Assembly: GCF_009902005.1 (NCBI RefSeq)
Contig: NZ_WUTT01000001.1
Location: 162,762 to 226,761, forward strand
Length of the DNA stretch: 64,000 bases
Direction: 5' to 3'
From: Halomonas alimentaria
GTDB taxonomy: Bacteria > Pseudomonadota > Gammaproteobacteria > Pseudomonadales > Halomonadaceae
Shown one piece after another: positions 50,499 to 60,317 of the stretch. The notes beneath the pieces are model-generated. The model was not told where the DNA came from and searched no databases. It saw only the letters and a list, made by a program, of their open reading frames with translations. Both the position numbers and the translations under genes were made by a program. Numbering within the stretch: the stretch's first letter is position 1; the number at the start of each line of letters is the position of its first letter.

Positions 50499-51510
50499 GC
50501 AGCGCCTCGTTGAGCGCGATGGCGCTCTTGTTGGTCAGGCACTCGATGCGGCCGTTCTGGGAGTTGCGGCGCAGCAGCAGGTCGTCCTGGTTGGCCAGCT
50601 CGCGGGCGGCCACGGTCTTGACCTCCTGGCCCTGGTCGTCGAGCAGGGTGACCTTGGCGCCGGCGGTGAGGTAGAGGCCCGCCTCCACGGTGCAGCGGTC
50701 ACCCAGCGGGATACCGATGCCGGCGTTGGCACCGATCAGGCAGCCCTCGCCGACCTTGATAACGATATTGCCGCCACCGGAGAGGGTGCCCATGGTGGAG
50801 CAGCCGCCGCCGAGGTCCGAGCCCTTGCCCACCATCACGCCGGCGGAGATGCGGCCCTCGATCATGCCGGGGCCTTCGGTGCCGGCGTTGAAGTTGACGA
50901 AGCCCTCGTGCATCACGGTGGTGCCCTCGCCCAGGTAAGCGCCCAGGCGCACACGAGCGGTGTCGCCGATGCGCACGCCGCCGGGAACCACGTAGTCGGT
51001 CATCTTGGGGAACTTGTCGACACAGTCCACGGACAGGGGACGGCCCTCCAGGCGTGCCTTGAGGCGGCGAGCGGGCAGCTCCTGGACGTCGATGGCGCCC
51101 TCGCTGGTCCAGGCGATATTGCGCAGCAGGCCGAACATGCCGGTGAGGTCGAGGCCGTGGGGCTTGACCAGGCGGTGGGAGAGCAGGTGCAGCTTGAGGT
51201 AGACCTCGGGCGCGCTCTGCGGTGGCAGGTCCTCGGCGATGAACATCGCCACCAGCGGGCGCGTCGCCCCGGCGAAGGCCTCGGCCAGCTCCGCCTGCTC
51301 GGCGTGGCCGGCAGCCTTGAGGGCGCCGGCCAGCTCGGCGCACTGCTCGGGCAGGAAGCTCACCGCGGCGTTGCCTTCCGGCACATCCAGCACCCGCTTG
51401 ACCGCCTCGATCAGGGTGTCGTCCGGGTTGAGCAGCGGCGCCGGGTAGTAGATCTCCAGCCAGTCGCCCTGGGTGTTCTGGGTGCCGGTTCCGAGTGCAA
51501 AGCTCAGCAT
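50485..51510 (-). CDS. dapD: Tetrahydrodipicolinate N-succinyltransferase
   Basis: DapD adds succinyl from succinyl-CoA to tetrahydrodipicolinate. The 341-residue product is the longer, pseudomonad-like form (E. coli 274). The left-handed beta-helix hexapeptide repeats run from about residue 190 ([60 protein letters not shown]). It lies between the yffB-like gene and dapE. Confidence 0.94.
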   Translation of the reverse strand: MLSFALGTGTQNTQGDWLEIYYPAPLLNPDDTLIEAVKRVLDVPEGNAAVSFLPEQCAELAGALKAAGHAEQAELAEAFAGATRPLVAMFIAEDLPPQSAPEVYLKLHLLSHRLVKPHGLDLTGMFGLLRNIAWTSEGAIDVQELPARRLKARLEGRPLSVDCVDKFPKMTDYVVPGGVRIGDTARVRLGAYLGEGTTVMHEGFVNFNAGTEGPGMIEGRISAGVMVGKGSDLGGGCSTMGTLSGGGNIVIKVGEGCLIGANAGIGIPLGDRCTVEAGLYLTAGAKVTLLDDQGQEVKTVAARELANQDDLLLRRNSQNGRIECLTNKSAIALNEALHAHN

Positions 51511-51564
51511 GTCGAGAGTCCTCGTGGGTCGAGTGATAATAATGTGGGTCGTGAACGTCGGGGG

Positions 51565-51909
51565 TCAGCCCTGAAGATCGTCGTAGTCGCCGTCGCGATA
51601 GCCCACGCGAATCTCCTCGCCGGTATCCAGCAGCGGGCGCTTGAGCAGGGTGGGGTGGGCGAGCAGCAGCTCTCGGGCGCTGTTGGCATCCACCTCGTTC
51701 TTCTCCTCATCGGGCAGGTTGCGCCAGGTGGTGCTGCGCTTGTTGAGCGCTGTAAGCACCGGCACCTTGTCGAGGATATGCTCGAGCAGTGGCGCGGAAA
51801 GGCCATCCTCACGGAGGTCATGGAACTGGTAGGGAATGCCCGAGCCATCCATCGCCTTGCGGGCGCGGCGACAGGTATCGCAGTTCTTGATGCCGTACAG
51901 GGTGAACAT
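51565..51909 (-). CDS. yffB: ArsC/Spx-family protein (YffB-like)
   Basis: The 114-residue product has a thioredoxin-like fold of the ArsC/Spx family, starting MFTLYGIKNCDTCRRARKAM. A CxxC pair takes the place of the single active Cys of arsenate reductases, and it has TTWRNLPDEE and LLLAHPTLLKRPLLD. E. coli yffB lies directly upstream of dapE and is thought to be a glutathione-linked reductase. Its start shares one base with the dapC stop (TGATG) and has GAGGAGG upstream. True arsenate reduction is unlikely here; the role is unknown. Confidence 0.85.
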   Translation of the reverse strand: MFTLYGIKNCDTCRRARKAMDGSGIPYQFHDLREDGLSAPLLEHILDKVPVLTALNKRSTTWRNLPDEEKNEVDANSARELLLAHPTLLKRPLLDTGEEIRVGYRDGDYDDLQG

Positions 51910-53135
51910 CACAGCCTCCTCTCGATGAAGTCGCGGATGCGGCGTGCCGCCTCGGCGGTGGCCCGGGCCTCGGCGACCAGCGCCAGGCGCAGTCGACCGC
52001 TGCCGGGGTTGGTGCCGCTGCTGCCGACCCGGCCCATCCTGTCGTCGGCAGCGGGACGACCCATATAGGAACCGGGCAGCACGCTGACGTTGGCATGGCG
52101 CAGCAGCTCCCGTGTAAAGGCCTCATCGTCGCCACCGGGTACCGCCGGCCACAGGTAGAAGCTCGCCTCGGGGACAGGAAACTCCATCACCGGGGCGAGG
52201 ATCTCGGTGACCGCGGCGAACTTCTCGCGATAGGCGTCGCGGTTGGCAAGCACGTGGGCCTCGTCGTTCCAGGCGGCGATGGAGGCGTGCTGCACCGGCA
52301 GGGCCATGGCGCAGCCGTGATAGGTACGGTAGCGCCGGAAGGGGGCGATCAGCGCGGCGTCGCCGGCCACGAAGCCGGAGCGCAGCCCCGGCAAGTTGGA
52401 ACGCTTGGAGAGCGAGTGGAACACCAGGCAGCGCCGGTAGTCATGGCGGCCCAGCGCCGCGCAGGCCTCGAGCAGCCCCGGCGGCGGGGTCGCCTCGTCC
52501 AGGTAGAGCTCCGAGTAGCACTCGTCCGAGGCGATGATGAAGTCGTGTTCGTCGGCCAGTTCGATCAGCCGCTGGAATTCCGCCAGTGGCGTCACCGCCC
52601 CCGTGGGGTTGCCCGGCGAGCAGAGGAAGACGACCTGCACCTGGCGCCAGGTGTCGGCGGACACGGCGTCGAGGTCGGGCCTGAAACCGTTGTCGGCGCG
52701 GCAGTCGAGATAGTAGGGCTCGCCGCCGGCGAGCAGGGTGGCGCCCTCGTAGATCTGGTAGAAGGGGTTGGGCATCGCCACCTTCGCCGGACGGGTGCAG
52801 TCGAGTGCCGCCTGGACGAAGGCGAAGATCGCCTCGCGGGTGCCATTGACCGGAAGCACCTGGGTCTCGGCGTCGAGCCCGGCGAGACAGAAGCGGCGCG
52901 TGGCCCAGCCACCGATCGCTTCACGCAGTTCGGCAAGGCCGCCGGTGGCCGGGTAGCGGGCGAACTCGTCCTGATGGGCGTGCAGCGCCTCGAGCGCCGC
53001 GGCGAAGGGGGCGTGCTGGGGCTCGCCGATGGTCAGCGGGATGTGCGCGAGCCCTTCGGGGGGCGTCACGTCGGCCCTGAGGGCGGCCAGCCGCTCGAAG
53101 GGGTAGGGCTTGAGGGCGTCGAGATCGGGGTTCAT
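51909..53135 (-). CDS. dapC: Succinyldiaminopimelate transaminase
   Basis: DapC transfers an amino group from glutamate to N-succinyl-2-amino-6-ketopimelate. The 408-residue fold type I PLP enzyme begins MNPDLDALKPYPFERLAAL. It has ITIGEP-like substrate loop LTIGEPQHAPFAAALEAL, FLCSPGNPTGAVTPLAEF, ASDECYSELYLDE and the PLP lysine in FHSLSKRSNLPGLRSGFVAG. It is the first gene of the dapC-yffB-dapD-dapE block, with its own strong promoter. Confidence 0.93.
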   Translation of the reverse strand: MNPDLDALKPYPFERLAALRADVTPPEGLAHIPLTIGEPQHAPFAAALEALHAHQDEFARYPATGGLAELREAIGGWATRRFCLAGLDAETQVLPVNGTREAIFAFVQAALDCTRPAKVAMPNPFYQIYEGATLLAGGEPYYLDCRADNGFRPDLDAVSADTWRQVQVVFLCSPGNPTGAVTPLAEFQRLIELADEHDFIIASDECYSELYLDEATPPPGLLEACAALGRHDYRRCLVFHSLSKRSNLPGLRSGFVAGDAALIAPFRRYRTYHGCAMALPVQHASIAAWNDEAHVLANRDAYREKFAAVTEILAPVMEFPVPEASFYLWPAVPGGDDEAFTRELLRHANVSVLPGSYMGRPAADDRMGRVGSSGTNPGSGRLRLALVAEARATAEAARRIRDFIERRL

Positions 53136-53208
53136 GGGCGTCCAGGCGCGCCTCTTGGGCCGTGGCCTCGGGCGTCGTTATGTGAGTCGTTGTCGGAGAA
53201 GGGGCTTG

Positions 53209-53237
53209 ATTATAGGGAAGCCCGCAGTAGGCCTCAA
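53209..53237 (-). promoter_or_regulatory. Promoter of the dapC operon
   Basis: On the minus strand TTGAGG (53232-53237) and a perfect TATAAT (53209-53214) are separated by exactly 17 bases, 74 bases before dapC and just past the glnD stop. Confidence 0.75.
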
Positions 53238-53244
53238 ACGCCCC

Positions 53245-55926
53245 CTACCCTGAAACATCCAGCACCTCCACCAGGCGCTCGCGCAGCCGCGCCTGGCGTT
53301 CGGGGTCGGTGAGGGGCGCCCCAGCCTTGTCGGTGATGAAGAAGACGTCCTCCACCTTCTCGCCGAGGGTGGCGATCTTGGCCGCGGAGAGGGCGATGTC
53401 CTGCTCCATGAAGATACGACCCACTCGGGCCAGCAGCCCGGGCCTGTCGGGGGCGATCAGCTCCAGCAGGGTACGCTCGTTGGCCGGGTCCTGCTCGATG
53501 ATCACCTCGGTGGGCACCTTGAAGTGGCGCAGCTGGCGCGGGGTGTGGCGGGTGACGATCTGGGGATAGTCGTCGGGATCGTCGAGCTCCTCCACCAGGT
53601 GGGCGCGGATCTCCTCCAGCCGCTCGGGCTCGCGGATCGGATCGCCATGGTCGTCGAGCACGATGAAGGTGTTCAGCGTCCAGTCGTTGCTGGAGGTGGC
53701 GATGCGCGCATCGTGGATGGAGAGGCCGAGCTGGTCCAGGGCAGCGGCGGTGGCGGCGAACAGGTCATCTACCGAGCGGGTGTGGATGAACACCTTGGTG
53801 CCGCCTTCGGCCATGCCCTCGGCCGGGGCGCTGAGCAGGATCAGTGGCAGCTGGCTGTCGGCGTGGCCGAGGATGCCCTGGGTCTGCCAGGCGATCTCGC
53901 TGGGGGCATACTGCAGGAAGTAGTCCTCGCCCAGTGACTCCCACAGTCGCTGCACCTGGTCCATGTCGGCGCCCACCGCGGCGAGCAGAGAGAGTGCCTC
54001 GTCGCGGGTCTCGTTGACCCAGTCGTTGCGCTCCAGCGGGTTCTCCAGGCCACGGCGCAGGGCGCGCTTGGTCTCGGCATGCAGCTGGCGCAGCAGCGAG
54101 GCGCGCCAGCCGTTCCACAGGGTGGGGTTGGTGGCGTTGATGTCGGCCACGGTCAGCACGTAGAGGTAGTCGAGGCGGGTCTCGTCCCCCACCAGGCGGG
54201 CGAAGTCGGCGATCACGTCGGGGTCGGTGATGTCGCGCTTCTGGGCCACCATCGACATGGTCAGGTGGTGCTCCACCAGCCAGCTCACCAGGCGGGTATC
54301 CCGGGGCGAGAGGCCGTGGCGCTCGGCGAAGCCTTCCACGTCGCGGGCGCCGAGCAGCGAGTGGTCGCCGCCACGGCCCTTGCCGATGTCGTGGTAGAGC
54401 CCGGCGATCCACAGCAGCTCCAGCTTGGGCAACTGATGGATCACGTTGGCGGCGACCGGGAAGGTCTCGCGGGCCTCGGGCTTGCGGAAGCCATGGATGA
54501 ACTTCAGCAGATGCAGGGTATGGGCATCCACGGTGTAGATATGGAAGAGGTCGTGCTGCATCAGCCCCACGGCGCGGCCGAACTCCGGCAGGTACTTGCC
54601 CAGCACCCCGTAGCGGTTCATGCGCCGCAGCTGGCGTGCCACGTTGCCACCGGAGCGCAGCAGCTCCATGAACAGGCTCTGGTGGCGCACGTCATCGCGG
54701 TAGAGGTCATCGATCAGGTGGCGATGGTCGCGGATCTGGCGGATGGTGTCGGCCCGTACCCCCTCGATCCCCGGGTGCTCGGCCATCAGCAGGAACAGCT
54801 CGAGCAGTGCCGAGGGGCGATCGCGGAAGACGGTGCGCGAGCGCGCCTGGATATAGCCATCCTTGATCTCGAAGCGCTCGTTGAGCGGCTCCACCGGCAG
54901 GGCTTCGCCGGCGTGGAGGATCGCCTCGTCGAAGTGCTGCAGCAGCATGTCGTTGAGGCCGGCCAGCGCCGTCACGTGGCGATAGTAGCGCTTCATGAAC
55001 TGTTCGACGGCGAGGCGCTCCGGGGTGTCGCGGAAGCCGAACAGCTCGGCGATGGTGCGCTGGTGGTCGAACAGCAGGCGGTCCTCGGCGCGGCCGGTGA
55101 GCATGTGCAGGGCGTAGCGCACCTGCCACAGGAAGGCCTGGCCCTGGCTGAGGATGCGCAGCTCCGGGTCGTTCATGAAGCCCGTGGCGACCAGGTCCTC
55201 GTAGCGCTCGCTGCCGAAGTGGCGCTTGGCCACCCAGCCGATCATCTGGATATCGCGCAGCCCGCCGGGGGCACTCTTGATGTTGGGCTCCAGATGGTAC
55301 TCGGAGTTGTTGTGGCGGTAGTGGCGGTTGATCTGCTCCTGCCACTTGGCCTCGAAGAAGCGGTCCGCCGGCCACACTCGCTCGGGCGCCAGGCGTGTCT
55401 TCATCGCTTCGCGCAGGCGCTCGGGGCCGGCGATGGTGCGGCTCTCCAGCAGGTTGGTGATCACCGTGACGTCGGCCTCGGCTTCGCGCTCGCAGTCGGC
55501 CAGCGAGCGCACGCTGTGGCCGATCTCCAGGCCAATGTCCCACAGGAAGGTGATGAAGGCGGTCAGCGCCTCCCGGTAGGGGGCGTCGTCGTCCTGCTCG
55601 AGCAGTAACAGCAGGTCGACGTCGGAGTGCGGGTGCAGCTCCCCGCGGCCGTAGCCACCCACGGCGAGCAGGGCGACGCCCTCGTCGGGCCAGGTGTGCT
55701 GCTCCCAGGCCACCGCCAGCAGCCGATCCAGGCACCAGGCGCGACCGTGGACCAGGTCGCGGATATCGGCGCCGGCGCGGAAGCGCTCGTCGAGGCGTGC
55801 CTGGATCTCCCGCAGCGCCGCCTTGAAGGGGGCGATGGGCGAGCGGTTGCCCGAGAGCTCTTCGCGAAAGCCGTCGACGTCGAACAGCGTCTCGTCCGGC
55901 GTGAAGCGGTAGTGGTGGAGCAGCAT
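53245..55926 (-). CDS. glnD: Bifunctional uridylyltransferase/uridylyl-removing enzyme GlnD
   Basis: GlnD senses glutamine and adds or removes UMP on PII proteins, setting glutamine synthetase activity and nitrogen gene expression. The 893-residue product has the nucleotidyltransferase site VGGYGRGELHPHSDVDLLLL near residue 98, a central domain, the HD hydrolase motif LYHDIGKGRGGDHSLLGARD near 507, and two ACT domains at the end (VFIHTRSVDDLFAATAAALD and IAPDRPGLLARVGRIFMEQD). Length equals the enterobacterial enzyme. It starts four bases after map, an order also seen in E. coli (map-glnD). Confidence 0.96.
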   Translation of the reverse strand: MLLHHYRFTPDETLFDVDGFREELSGNRSPIAPFKAALREIQARLDERFRAGADIRDLVHGRAWCLDRLLAVAWEQHTWPDEGVALLAVGGYGRGELHPHSDVDLLLLLEQDDDAPYREALTAFITFLWDIGLEIGHSVRSLADCEREAEADVTVITNLLESRTIAGPERLREAMKTRLAPERVWPADRFFEAKWQEQINRHYRHNNSEYHLEPNIKSAPGGLRDIQMIGWVAKRHFGSERYEDLVATGFMNDPELRILSQGQAFLWQVRYALHMLTGRAEDRLLFDHQRTIAELFGFRDTPERLAVEQFMKRYYRHVTALAGLNDMLLQHFDEAILHAGEALPVEPLNERFEIKDGYIQARSRTVFRDRPSALLELFLLMAEHPGIEGVRADTIRQIRDHRHLIDDLYRDDVRHQSLFMELLRSGGNVARQLRRMNRYGVLGKYLPEFGRAVGLMQHDLFHIYTVDAHTLHLLKFIHGFRKPEARETFPVAANVIHQLPKLELLWIAGLYHDIGKGRGGDHSLLGARDVEGFAERHGLSPRDTRLVSWLVEHHLTMSMVAQKRDITDPDVIADFARLVGDETRLDYLYVLTVADINATNPTLWNGWRASLLRQLHAETKRALRRGLENPLERNDWVNETRDEALSLLAAVGADMDQVQRLWESLGEDYFLQYAPSEIAWQTQGILGHADSQLPLILLSAPAEGMAEGGTKVFIHTRSVDDLFAATAAALDQLGLSIHDARIATSSNDWTLNTFIVLDDHGDPIREPERLEEIRAHLVEELDDPDDYPQIVTRHTPRQLRHFKVPTEVIIEQDPANERTLLELIAPDRPGLLARVGRIFMEQDIALSAAKIATLGEKVEDVFFITDKAGAPLTDPERQARLRERLVEVLDVSG

Positions 55927-55930
55927 CGGC

Positions 55931-56722
55931 TCAGTGCTCGAGGAAGGAGAGGTCTTCGTCGCTGCGTGCGGTCAGCACCTCGACGCCGGACTCGGTGACC
56001 AGCAGGGTGTGCTCCCACTGGGCGGAGAGGCTGCGGTCGCGGGTCACCGCGGTCCAGCCGTCGCGCAGCACCTTGGTGCGGTAGCCGCCCACGTTGATCA
56101 TCGGCTCGACGGTCAGGCACATGCCGGCGGCGAGTTCGATGTCGGCCTCGGGGGCATAGCCGTCGTAGTGCAGCACCTGCGGGTCCTCGTGGAAGCTGGC
56201 GCCGATGCCGTGGCCGCAGAAGTCGCGCACCACCGAGTAGCCGTTGGCCTCGGCGTGCTTCTGGATAGCCTGGGCCAGGGTGGAGAGGCGCACGCCCGGG
56301 CGCATCAGCGCCATGCTCTTGTACAGGCACTCCTGGGTGACCCGGCACAGGCGCTCGCCCTGGATGGTTTCGCCGATCACGAACATCACGCTGGAGTCGC
56401 CATGGTAGCCGTCGGCGGTCTTCACGGTGATGTCCAGGTTCATGATGTCGCCATTCTTGAGTTTCTTGGCGTCATCGGGGATGCCGTGGCACACCACGTG
56501 GTTGATCGAGGTGCACACCGACTTGGGGAAGCCGTGGTAGTTGAGCGGGGCGGGGGTCGAGCCCAGCTCGTCGACGATGAAGTCGTGGCACAGGCGGTCG
56601 ATCTCGCCGGTGGAGATGCCGGCCTTGACGTGGGGGGTGATCATCTCGATCACGCGGGCGGCCTGACGGCCCGCCTCGCGCATCTTCTCGATCTCGTCGG
56701 GCGTCTTGATGGGTACGTTCAT
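55931..56722 (-). CDS. map: Methionine aminopeptidase, type I
   Basis: Map removes the initiator Met from new proteins. The 263-residue product has the five metal ligands in TADGYHGDSSVMFVIG (two Asp, one in LDITVKTADG), GHGIGASFHEDPQVLHY (His), TVEPMINVGG (Glu) and TRDRSLSAQWEHTLLVTESG (Glu), and the conserved NHVVCHGIPDDAKKL. It is divergent from rpsB, as in E. coli. Confidence 0.96.
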   Translation of the reverse strand: MNVPIKTPDEIEKMREAGRQAARVIEMITPHVKAGISTGEIDRLCHDFIVDELGSTPAPLNYHGFPKSVCTSINHVVCHGIPDDAKKLKNGDIMNLDITVKTADGYHGDSSVMFVIGETIQGERLCRVTQECLYKSMALMRPGVRLSTLAQAIQKHAEANGYSVVRDFCGHGIGASFHEDPQVLHYDGYAPEADIELAAGMCLTVEPMINVGGYRTKVLRDGWTAVTRDRSLSAQWEHTLLVTESGVEVLTARSDEDLSFLEH

Positions 56723-56781
56723 GAGGTCTCGGATTCGGGGGTGGGGCGTCCGCGCGATGGAGCGGTACGCGCGCGGACGGC

Positions 56782-56810
56782 TTCATCTCGGCGTTATTCC
56801 ATGGTATAAA
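56782..56810 (+). promoter_or_regulatory. rpsB-tsf promoter
   Basis: TTCATC (56782-56787) and TATAAA (56805-56810), 17 bases apart, in the divergent gap between map and rpsB. The -10 is good, the -35 moderate. Confidence 0.55.
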
Positions 56811-57039
56811 GCTGCGCGCCTTCCTGCAATCGCCGAGCCCGTCGGCAGCGTCTCTTGCGACCCCCACGGTCGCGAAGCCGGGCCGGGAGCCCGCGATAGC
56901 GAGGGCGTCAATCAACATAACGCCTTGAAAACACACATGCACCGGCACATGGTCCCGGGTGCTGTCGCGTCTCTCACGAGTGCGGCGGTCGGATCCATGG
57001 GGTGCATGGAGGCCTAACCCGATATTTCAGGAGTCATCC
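56811..57039 (+). promoter_or_regulatory. Long rpsB leader, candidate S2-binding autoregulatory region
   Basis: About 220 transcribed bases separate the promoter from the rpsB start. In gammaproteobacteria rpsB leaders are known to fold into a conserved structure through which S2 represses rpsB-tsf. This leader contains several GC-rich inverted segments (for example GCCGGGC and GCCCG around 56877-56893) and the run GGTGCATGGAGGCC near 57001-57014. I could not verify the exact fold. No gene is seen in this 317-base gap. Confidence 0.45.
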
Positions 57040-57789
57040 ATGGCACACGTCAATATGCGTGACCTGCTCAAGGCAGGTGCTCACTTCGGTCACCAGACCA
57101 AGTACTGGAACCCGAAGATGAGCAAGTTCATCTTCGGCGCCCGCAACAAGATCCACATCATCAACCTCGAGCACACCCTGCCGGCCCTCAATGAGGCGAT
57201 CGACGTGGTCGAGAAGATGGCAGCGGCCAACAACAAGATCCTGTTCGTCGGCACCAAGCGCAGCGCGAGCAAGATCATCAAGGAAGAGGCCAACCGCGTC
57301 GGCCAGCCGTTCGTCAACCACCGCTGGCTCGGCGGCATGCTAACCAACTACAAGACCATCCGCGTTTCCATCAAGCGCCTGCGCGACCTCGAGACCATGC
57401 ACGAGGACGGCACCTTCGAGAAGCTGACCAAGAAGGAAGTGCTGATGGCGACCCGCGAGCAGGACAAGCTCGAGCGGTCCGTGGGTGGTATCAAGGAGAT
57501 GGGTGGCCTGCCCGACGCCCTGTTCGTGATCGACGTCGATCATGAGCGCATCGCCATCAACGAGGCGAACAAGCTGGGCATCCCGGTCATCGGCGTGGTG
57601 GATACCAACTCCGATCCGGACGGCGTCGACTACGTGATCCCCGGCAACGATGACTCCATCCGCGCCATCCAGATCTACGTCAAGTCCATCGCCGATGCCT
57701 GCGCGCGTGCCAAGGAAGGTCGTCCCGACGAGTTCGTCGAGGTGACCGAAGAGCCCGCCGCCCAGGAAAGCGACAGCGCCGCCGAGTGA
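57040..57789 (+). CDS. rpsB: 30S ribosomal protein S2
   Basis: S2 binds late to the 30S subunit near the platform and is required for S1 binding. The 249-residue product starts [20 protein letters not shown] at ATG 57040, with CAGGAG upstream. It has the family blocks [40 protein letters not shown] and [20 protein letters not shown]. The acidic tail ([14 protein letters not shown]) is typical. tsf follows after 162 bases that contain an attenuator-like hairpin. Confidence 0.97.
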   Translation: MAHVNMRDLLKAGAHFGHQTKYWNPKMSKFIFGARNKIHIINLEHTLPALNEAIDVVEKMAAANNKILFVGTKRSASKIIKEEANRVGQPFVNHRWLGGMLTNYKTIRVSIKRLRDLETMHEDGTFEKLTKKEVLMATREQDKLERSVGGIKEMGGLPDALFVIDVDHERIAINEANKLGIPVIGVVDTNSDPDGVDYVIPGNDDSIRAIQIYVKSIADACARAKEGRPDEFVEVTEEPAAQESDSAAE

Positions 57790-57857
57790 TCGCGGCCCGT
57801 CTGATCGGCGGCTGTGGGCGGCTTGTCATGCCGCTGCCATCGATGCCGGTTAGACGA

Positions 57858-57884
57858 GAAGGGGGCCGCGGCCCCCTTTCTTCT
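57858..57884 (+). terminator. Attenuator/terminator between rpsB and tsf
   Basis: GAAGGGGGCC and GGCCCCCTTTC form a short-looped stem (57858-57880) followed by TTCT. Its position suggests partial termination that lowers tsf relative to rpsB, or a processing site. Confidence 0.6.
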
Positions 57885-57951
57885 CCGAATTTTCCGGATT
57901 CTCCCCCGGGAGGGTCCGGCCCACTTCCCGAGATATTCAGAGGTGACACCC

Positions 57952-58821
57952 ATGGCAGCTATCAGCGCCTCCCAGGTCAAGGAACTGCGCGAGCGTACCG
58001 GGCTCGGCATGATGGAGTGCAAGAAGGCCCTCACCGAGACCGACGGTGACATCGAGCAGGCTATCGAGAACCTGCGCAAGAACTCCGGTCTCAAGGCCGC
58101 CAAGAAGGCCGGTCGTACCGCCGCCGAGGGCGTCGTGGTGACCCGCGTGGCCGAGGACGGCAGCTACGGCGTGATGGTCGAGATCAACTCCGAGACCGAC
58201 TTCGTGGCCCGTGACGACAACTTCACGGCCTTCGCCGAGAAGATCGCCGACGCCTTCTTCGCGGCCAAGAGCGAAGACGTGGCCGCCGTGATGGCCGGTG
58301 ATCTGGAAACCGCCCGCGAGCAGCTGGTGCAGAAGATCGGCGAGAACATCGGCGTGCGTCGCAGCGTGGTGGTCGAGGCCGGCGCCGGCAACCTGGTGGG
58401 TGCCTACGTCCACGGCGGCCGCATCGGTGTGCTGACCGAGCTCAAGGGTGGCAACGCCGAGGTGGCCAAGGACGTCGCCATGCACGTCGCCGCCATCAAC
58501 CCGGCCGTGGCGCGTCCCGAGGACATGCCCCAGGAGCAGCTGGACGCCGAGAAGGCGATCATCCTGGCCCAGCCCGACATGGCCGGCAAGCCCGAGCAGA
58601 TCGCCGAGAAGATGGTCCAGGGCCGCCTCAAGAAGTACCTGGCCGAGAACAGCCTGACCGAGCAGCCCTTCGTCAAGAACCCGGACCAGTCCGTGGCCGA
58701 GTTCGTCAAGGCGGCCGGCGGCGAGGTGGTCGGCTTCACCCGCTTCGAGGTGGGCGAGGGCATCGAGAAGGAAGAGGTCGACTTCGCCAAGGAAGTGATG
58801 GAACAGGCCAAGCGCAGCTGA
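57952..58821 (+). CDS. tsf: Translation elongation factor Ts
   Basis: EF-Ts exchanges GDP for GTP on EF-Tu. The 289-residue product starts [20 protein letters not shown] and has [20 protein letters not shown] and the TDFV motif [15 protein letters not shown], which contacts EF-Tu. Length and order (rpsB-tsf-pyrH-frr) are standard. Confidence 0.97.
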   Translation: MAAISASQVKELRERTGLGMMECKKALTETDGDIEQAIENLRKNSGLKAAKKAGRTAAEGVVVTRVAEDGSYGVMVEINSETDFVARDDNFTAFAEKIADAFFAAKSEDVAAVMAGDLETAREQLVQKIGENIGVRRSVVVEAGAGNLVGAYVHGGRIGVLTELKGGNAEVAKDVAMHVAAINPAVARPEDMPQEQLDAEKAIILAQPDMAGKPEQIAEKMVQGRLKKYLAENSLTEQPFVKNPDQSVAEFVKAAGGEVVGFTRFEVGEGIEKEEVDFAKEVMEQAKRS

Positions 58822-58845
58822 GGTCGGAAGTTCCGCTAAGATGAT

Positions 58846-58867
58846 GGCGTGCGCGCGAGCGCACGCC
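58846..58867 (+). terminator. 9-bp hairpin after tsf
   Basis: GGCGTGCGC (58846-58854) pairs with GCGCACGCC (58859-58867) around GCGA; only TTC follows, so it may attenuate rather than end transcription into pyrH. Confidence 0.5.
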
Positions 58868-58934
58868 TTCGCGTATCCGGCCGGTCGATCCGGTCGCCCC
58901 GTCATGCCACCGCTGATGCTCAGGAGATGATGCC

Positions 58935-59696
58935 ATGTCCACATCCGATCACGTCGAAGCGCCCGCCAAGCCGCGCACCCAGAAGTCGAAGTACAAGCGG
59001 ATCCTGCTCAAGCTTTCCGGCGAGGCACTGACCGGGGATGCCGAGTTCGGCATCGACCCCAAGGTGCTCGACCGCATGGCTCTGGAGATCGGGCAGCTGG
59101 TCGGTATCGGCGTCCAGGTGGGCATCGTGGTCGGTGGCGGCAACCTGTTCCGCGGCGCCGCCCTGCACGAGGCCGGCATGGAGCGGGTCACCGGCGATCA
59201 CATGGGCATGCTGGCCACGGTGATGAATGCCCTGGCCATGCGCGACGCCCTGGAGCGCTCCAACATCCGCTCGCGGGTGATGTCGGCGATTCCCATGAGC
59301 GGCGTGGTGGAGCACTATGATCGTCGGACCGCCATCCGCTACCTCACCTCCGGCGACGTGGTGCTGTTCTCGGCCGGTACCGGCAACCCCTTCTTCACCA
59401 CCGACTCCGCGGCCTGCCTGCGCGGCATCGAGATCGACGCCGACGTGGTGGTCAAGGCCACCAAGGTGGACGGGGTCTACGACAAGGATCCGGTCAAGTA
59501 CCCGGATGCGGTCAAGTATGACCAGCTCAGCTACGACGACGCGCTGGCCCAGAAGCTCGGCGTCATGGATTTGACCGCCATCTGCCTGGTGCGGGACCAT
59601 GACATGCCGGTACGCGTCTTCAACATGAACAAGCCCGGCGCCCTGCTCAACCTGGTGGTGGGCGGCGAGGAAGGCACGCTGATAGACAGAGGCTGA
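58935..59696 (+). CDS. pyrH: UMP kinase
   Basis: PyrH phosphorylates UMP to UDP and is feedback-inhibited by UTP. The 253-residue product has a short charged N-terminal extension, then [54 protein letters not shown] and [20 protein letters not shown] of the bacterial amino-acid-kinase-like fold. frr begins four bases after the stop. Confidence 0.97.
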   Translation: MSTSDHVEAPAKPRTQKSKYKRILLKLSGEALTGDAEFGIDPKVLDRMALEIGQLVGIGVQVGIVVGGGNLFRGAALHEAGMERVTGDHMGMLATVMNALAMRDALERSNIRSRVMSAIPMSGVVEHYDRRTAIRYLTSGDVVLFSAGTGNPFFTTDSAACLRGIEIDADVVVKATKVDGVYDKDPVKYPDAVKYDQLSYDDALAQKLGVMDLTAICLVRDHDMPVRVFNMNKPGALLNLVVGGEEGTLIDRG

Positions 59697-59700
59697 TATC

Positions 59701-60258
59701 GTGATCAATGACATCAAGAAGGACGCAGAGAGCCGCATGAAGAAGAGCGTCGAGGCGCTCCACGGCAATCTGAACAAGATTCGTACCGGGCGTGCCCACG
59801 CCAGCATCCTGGACTCGGTCACCGTCGAGTACTACGGCAGTCAGGTTCCGCTGAACCAGGTGGCGAACATCAATACCGAGGATGCCCGAACCCTCTCGGT
59901 GGTGCCCTGGGAACAGGGTATGGTGCCCAAGGTCGAGAAGGCGATCATGACCTCTGACCTTGGCCTGAATCCGTCGACCGCCGGCAACAATATCCGCGTG
60001 CCGCTGCCGATGCTCACCGAGGAGACCCGCAAGGGCTATATCAAGCAGGCGCGTCATGAGGCCGAGAACTCCCGGGTGGCGGTGCGCAACGTGCGCCGCG
60101 ATGCCAACGGTGACATCAAGGCCCTGCTCAAGGAGAAGGAGATCAGCGAGGACGAGCAGCGCCAGGCCGAGGAGGCGATCCAGAAGCTGACCGACAAGTA
60201 TATCGCCGAGATCGACAAGACCCTGGAGTCCAAGGAACACGACCTGATGCAGGTCTGA
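59701..60258 (+). CDS. frr: Ribosome recycling factor
   Basis: RRF with EF-G splits post-termination ribosomes. The start is GTG at 59701 with AGAGG upstream; the 185-residue product is the standard length. It has [40 protein letters not shown] and [20 protein letters not shown] of the three-helix domain. Confidence 0.97.
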   Translation: MINDIKKDAESRMKKSVEALHGNLNKIRTGRAHASILDSVTVEYYGSQVPLNQVANINTEDARTLSVVPWEQGMVPKVEKAIMTSDLGLNPSTAGNNIRVPLPMLTEETRKGYIKQARHEAENSRVAVRNVRRDANGDIKALLKEKEISEDEQRQAEEAIQKLTDKYIAEIDKTLESKEHDLMQV

Positions 60259-60264
60259 GGACAT

Positions 60265-60291
60265 CCGCCCGGCCCGCTCGCGGCCGGGCGG
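60265..60291 (+). terminator. Intercistronic hairpin between frr and uppS
   Basis: CCGCCCGGCC (60265-60274) pairs with GGCCGGGCGG (60282-60291) around a seven-base loop. No T tract; it may protect or pause the transcript between the translation genes and the lipid genes. Confidence 0.4.
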
Positions 60292-60317
60292 CGGCGACAC
60301 ACCCGAAGCGAGACCCC

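Noticed and set aside
51565..51909. Arsenate reductase (arsC)
   Set aside because: The active-site region is CDTC with no arsenic genes nearby; dap context and length fit the YffB-like group.
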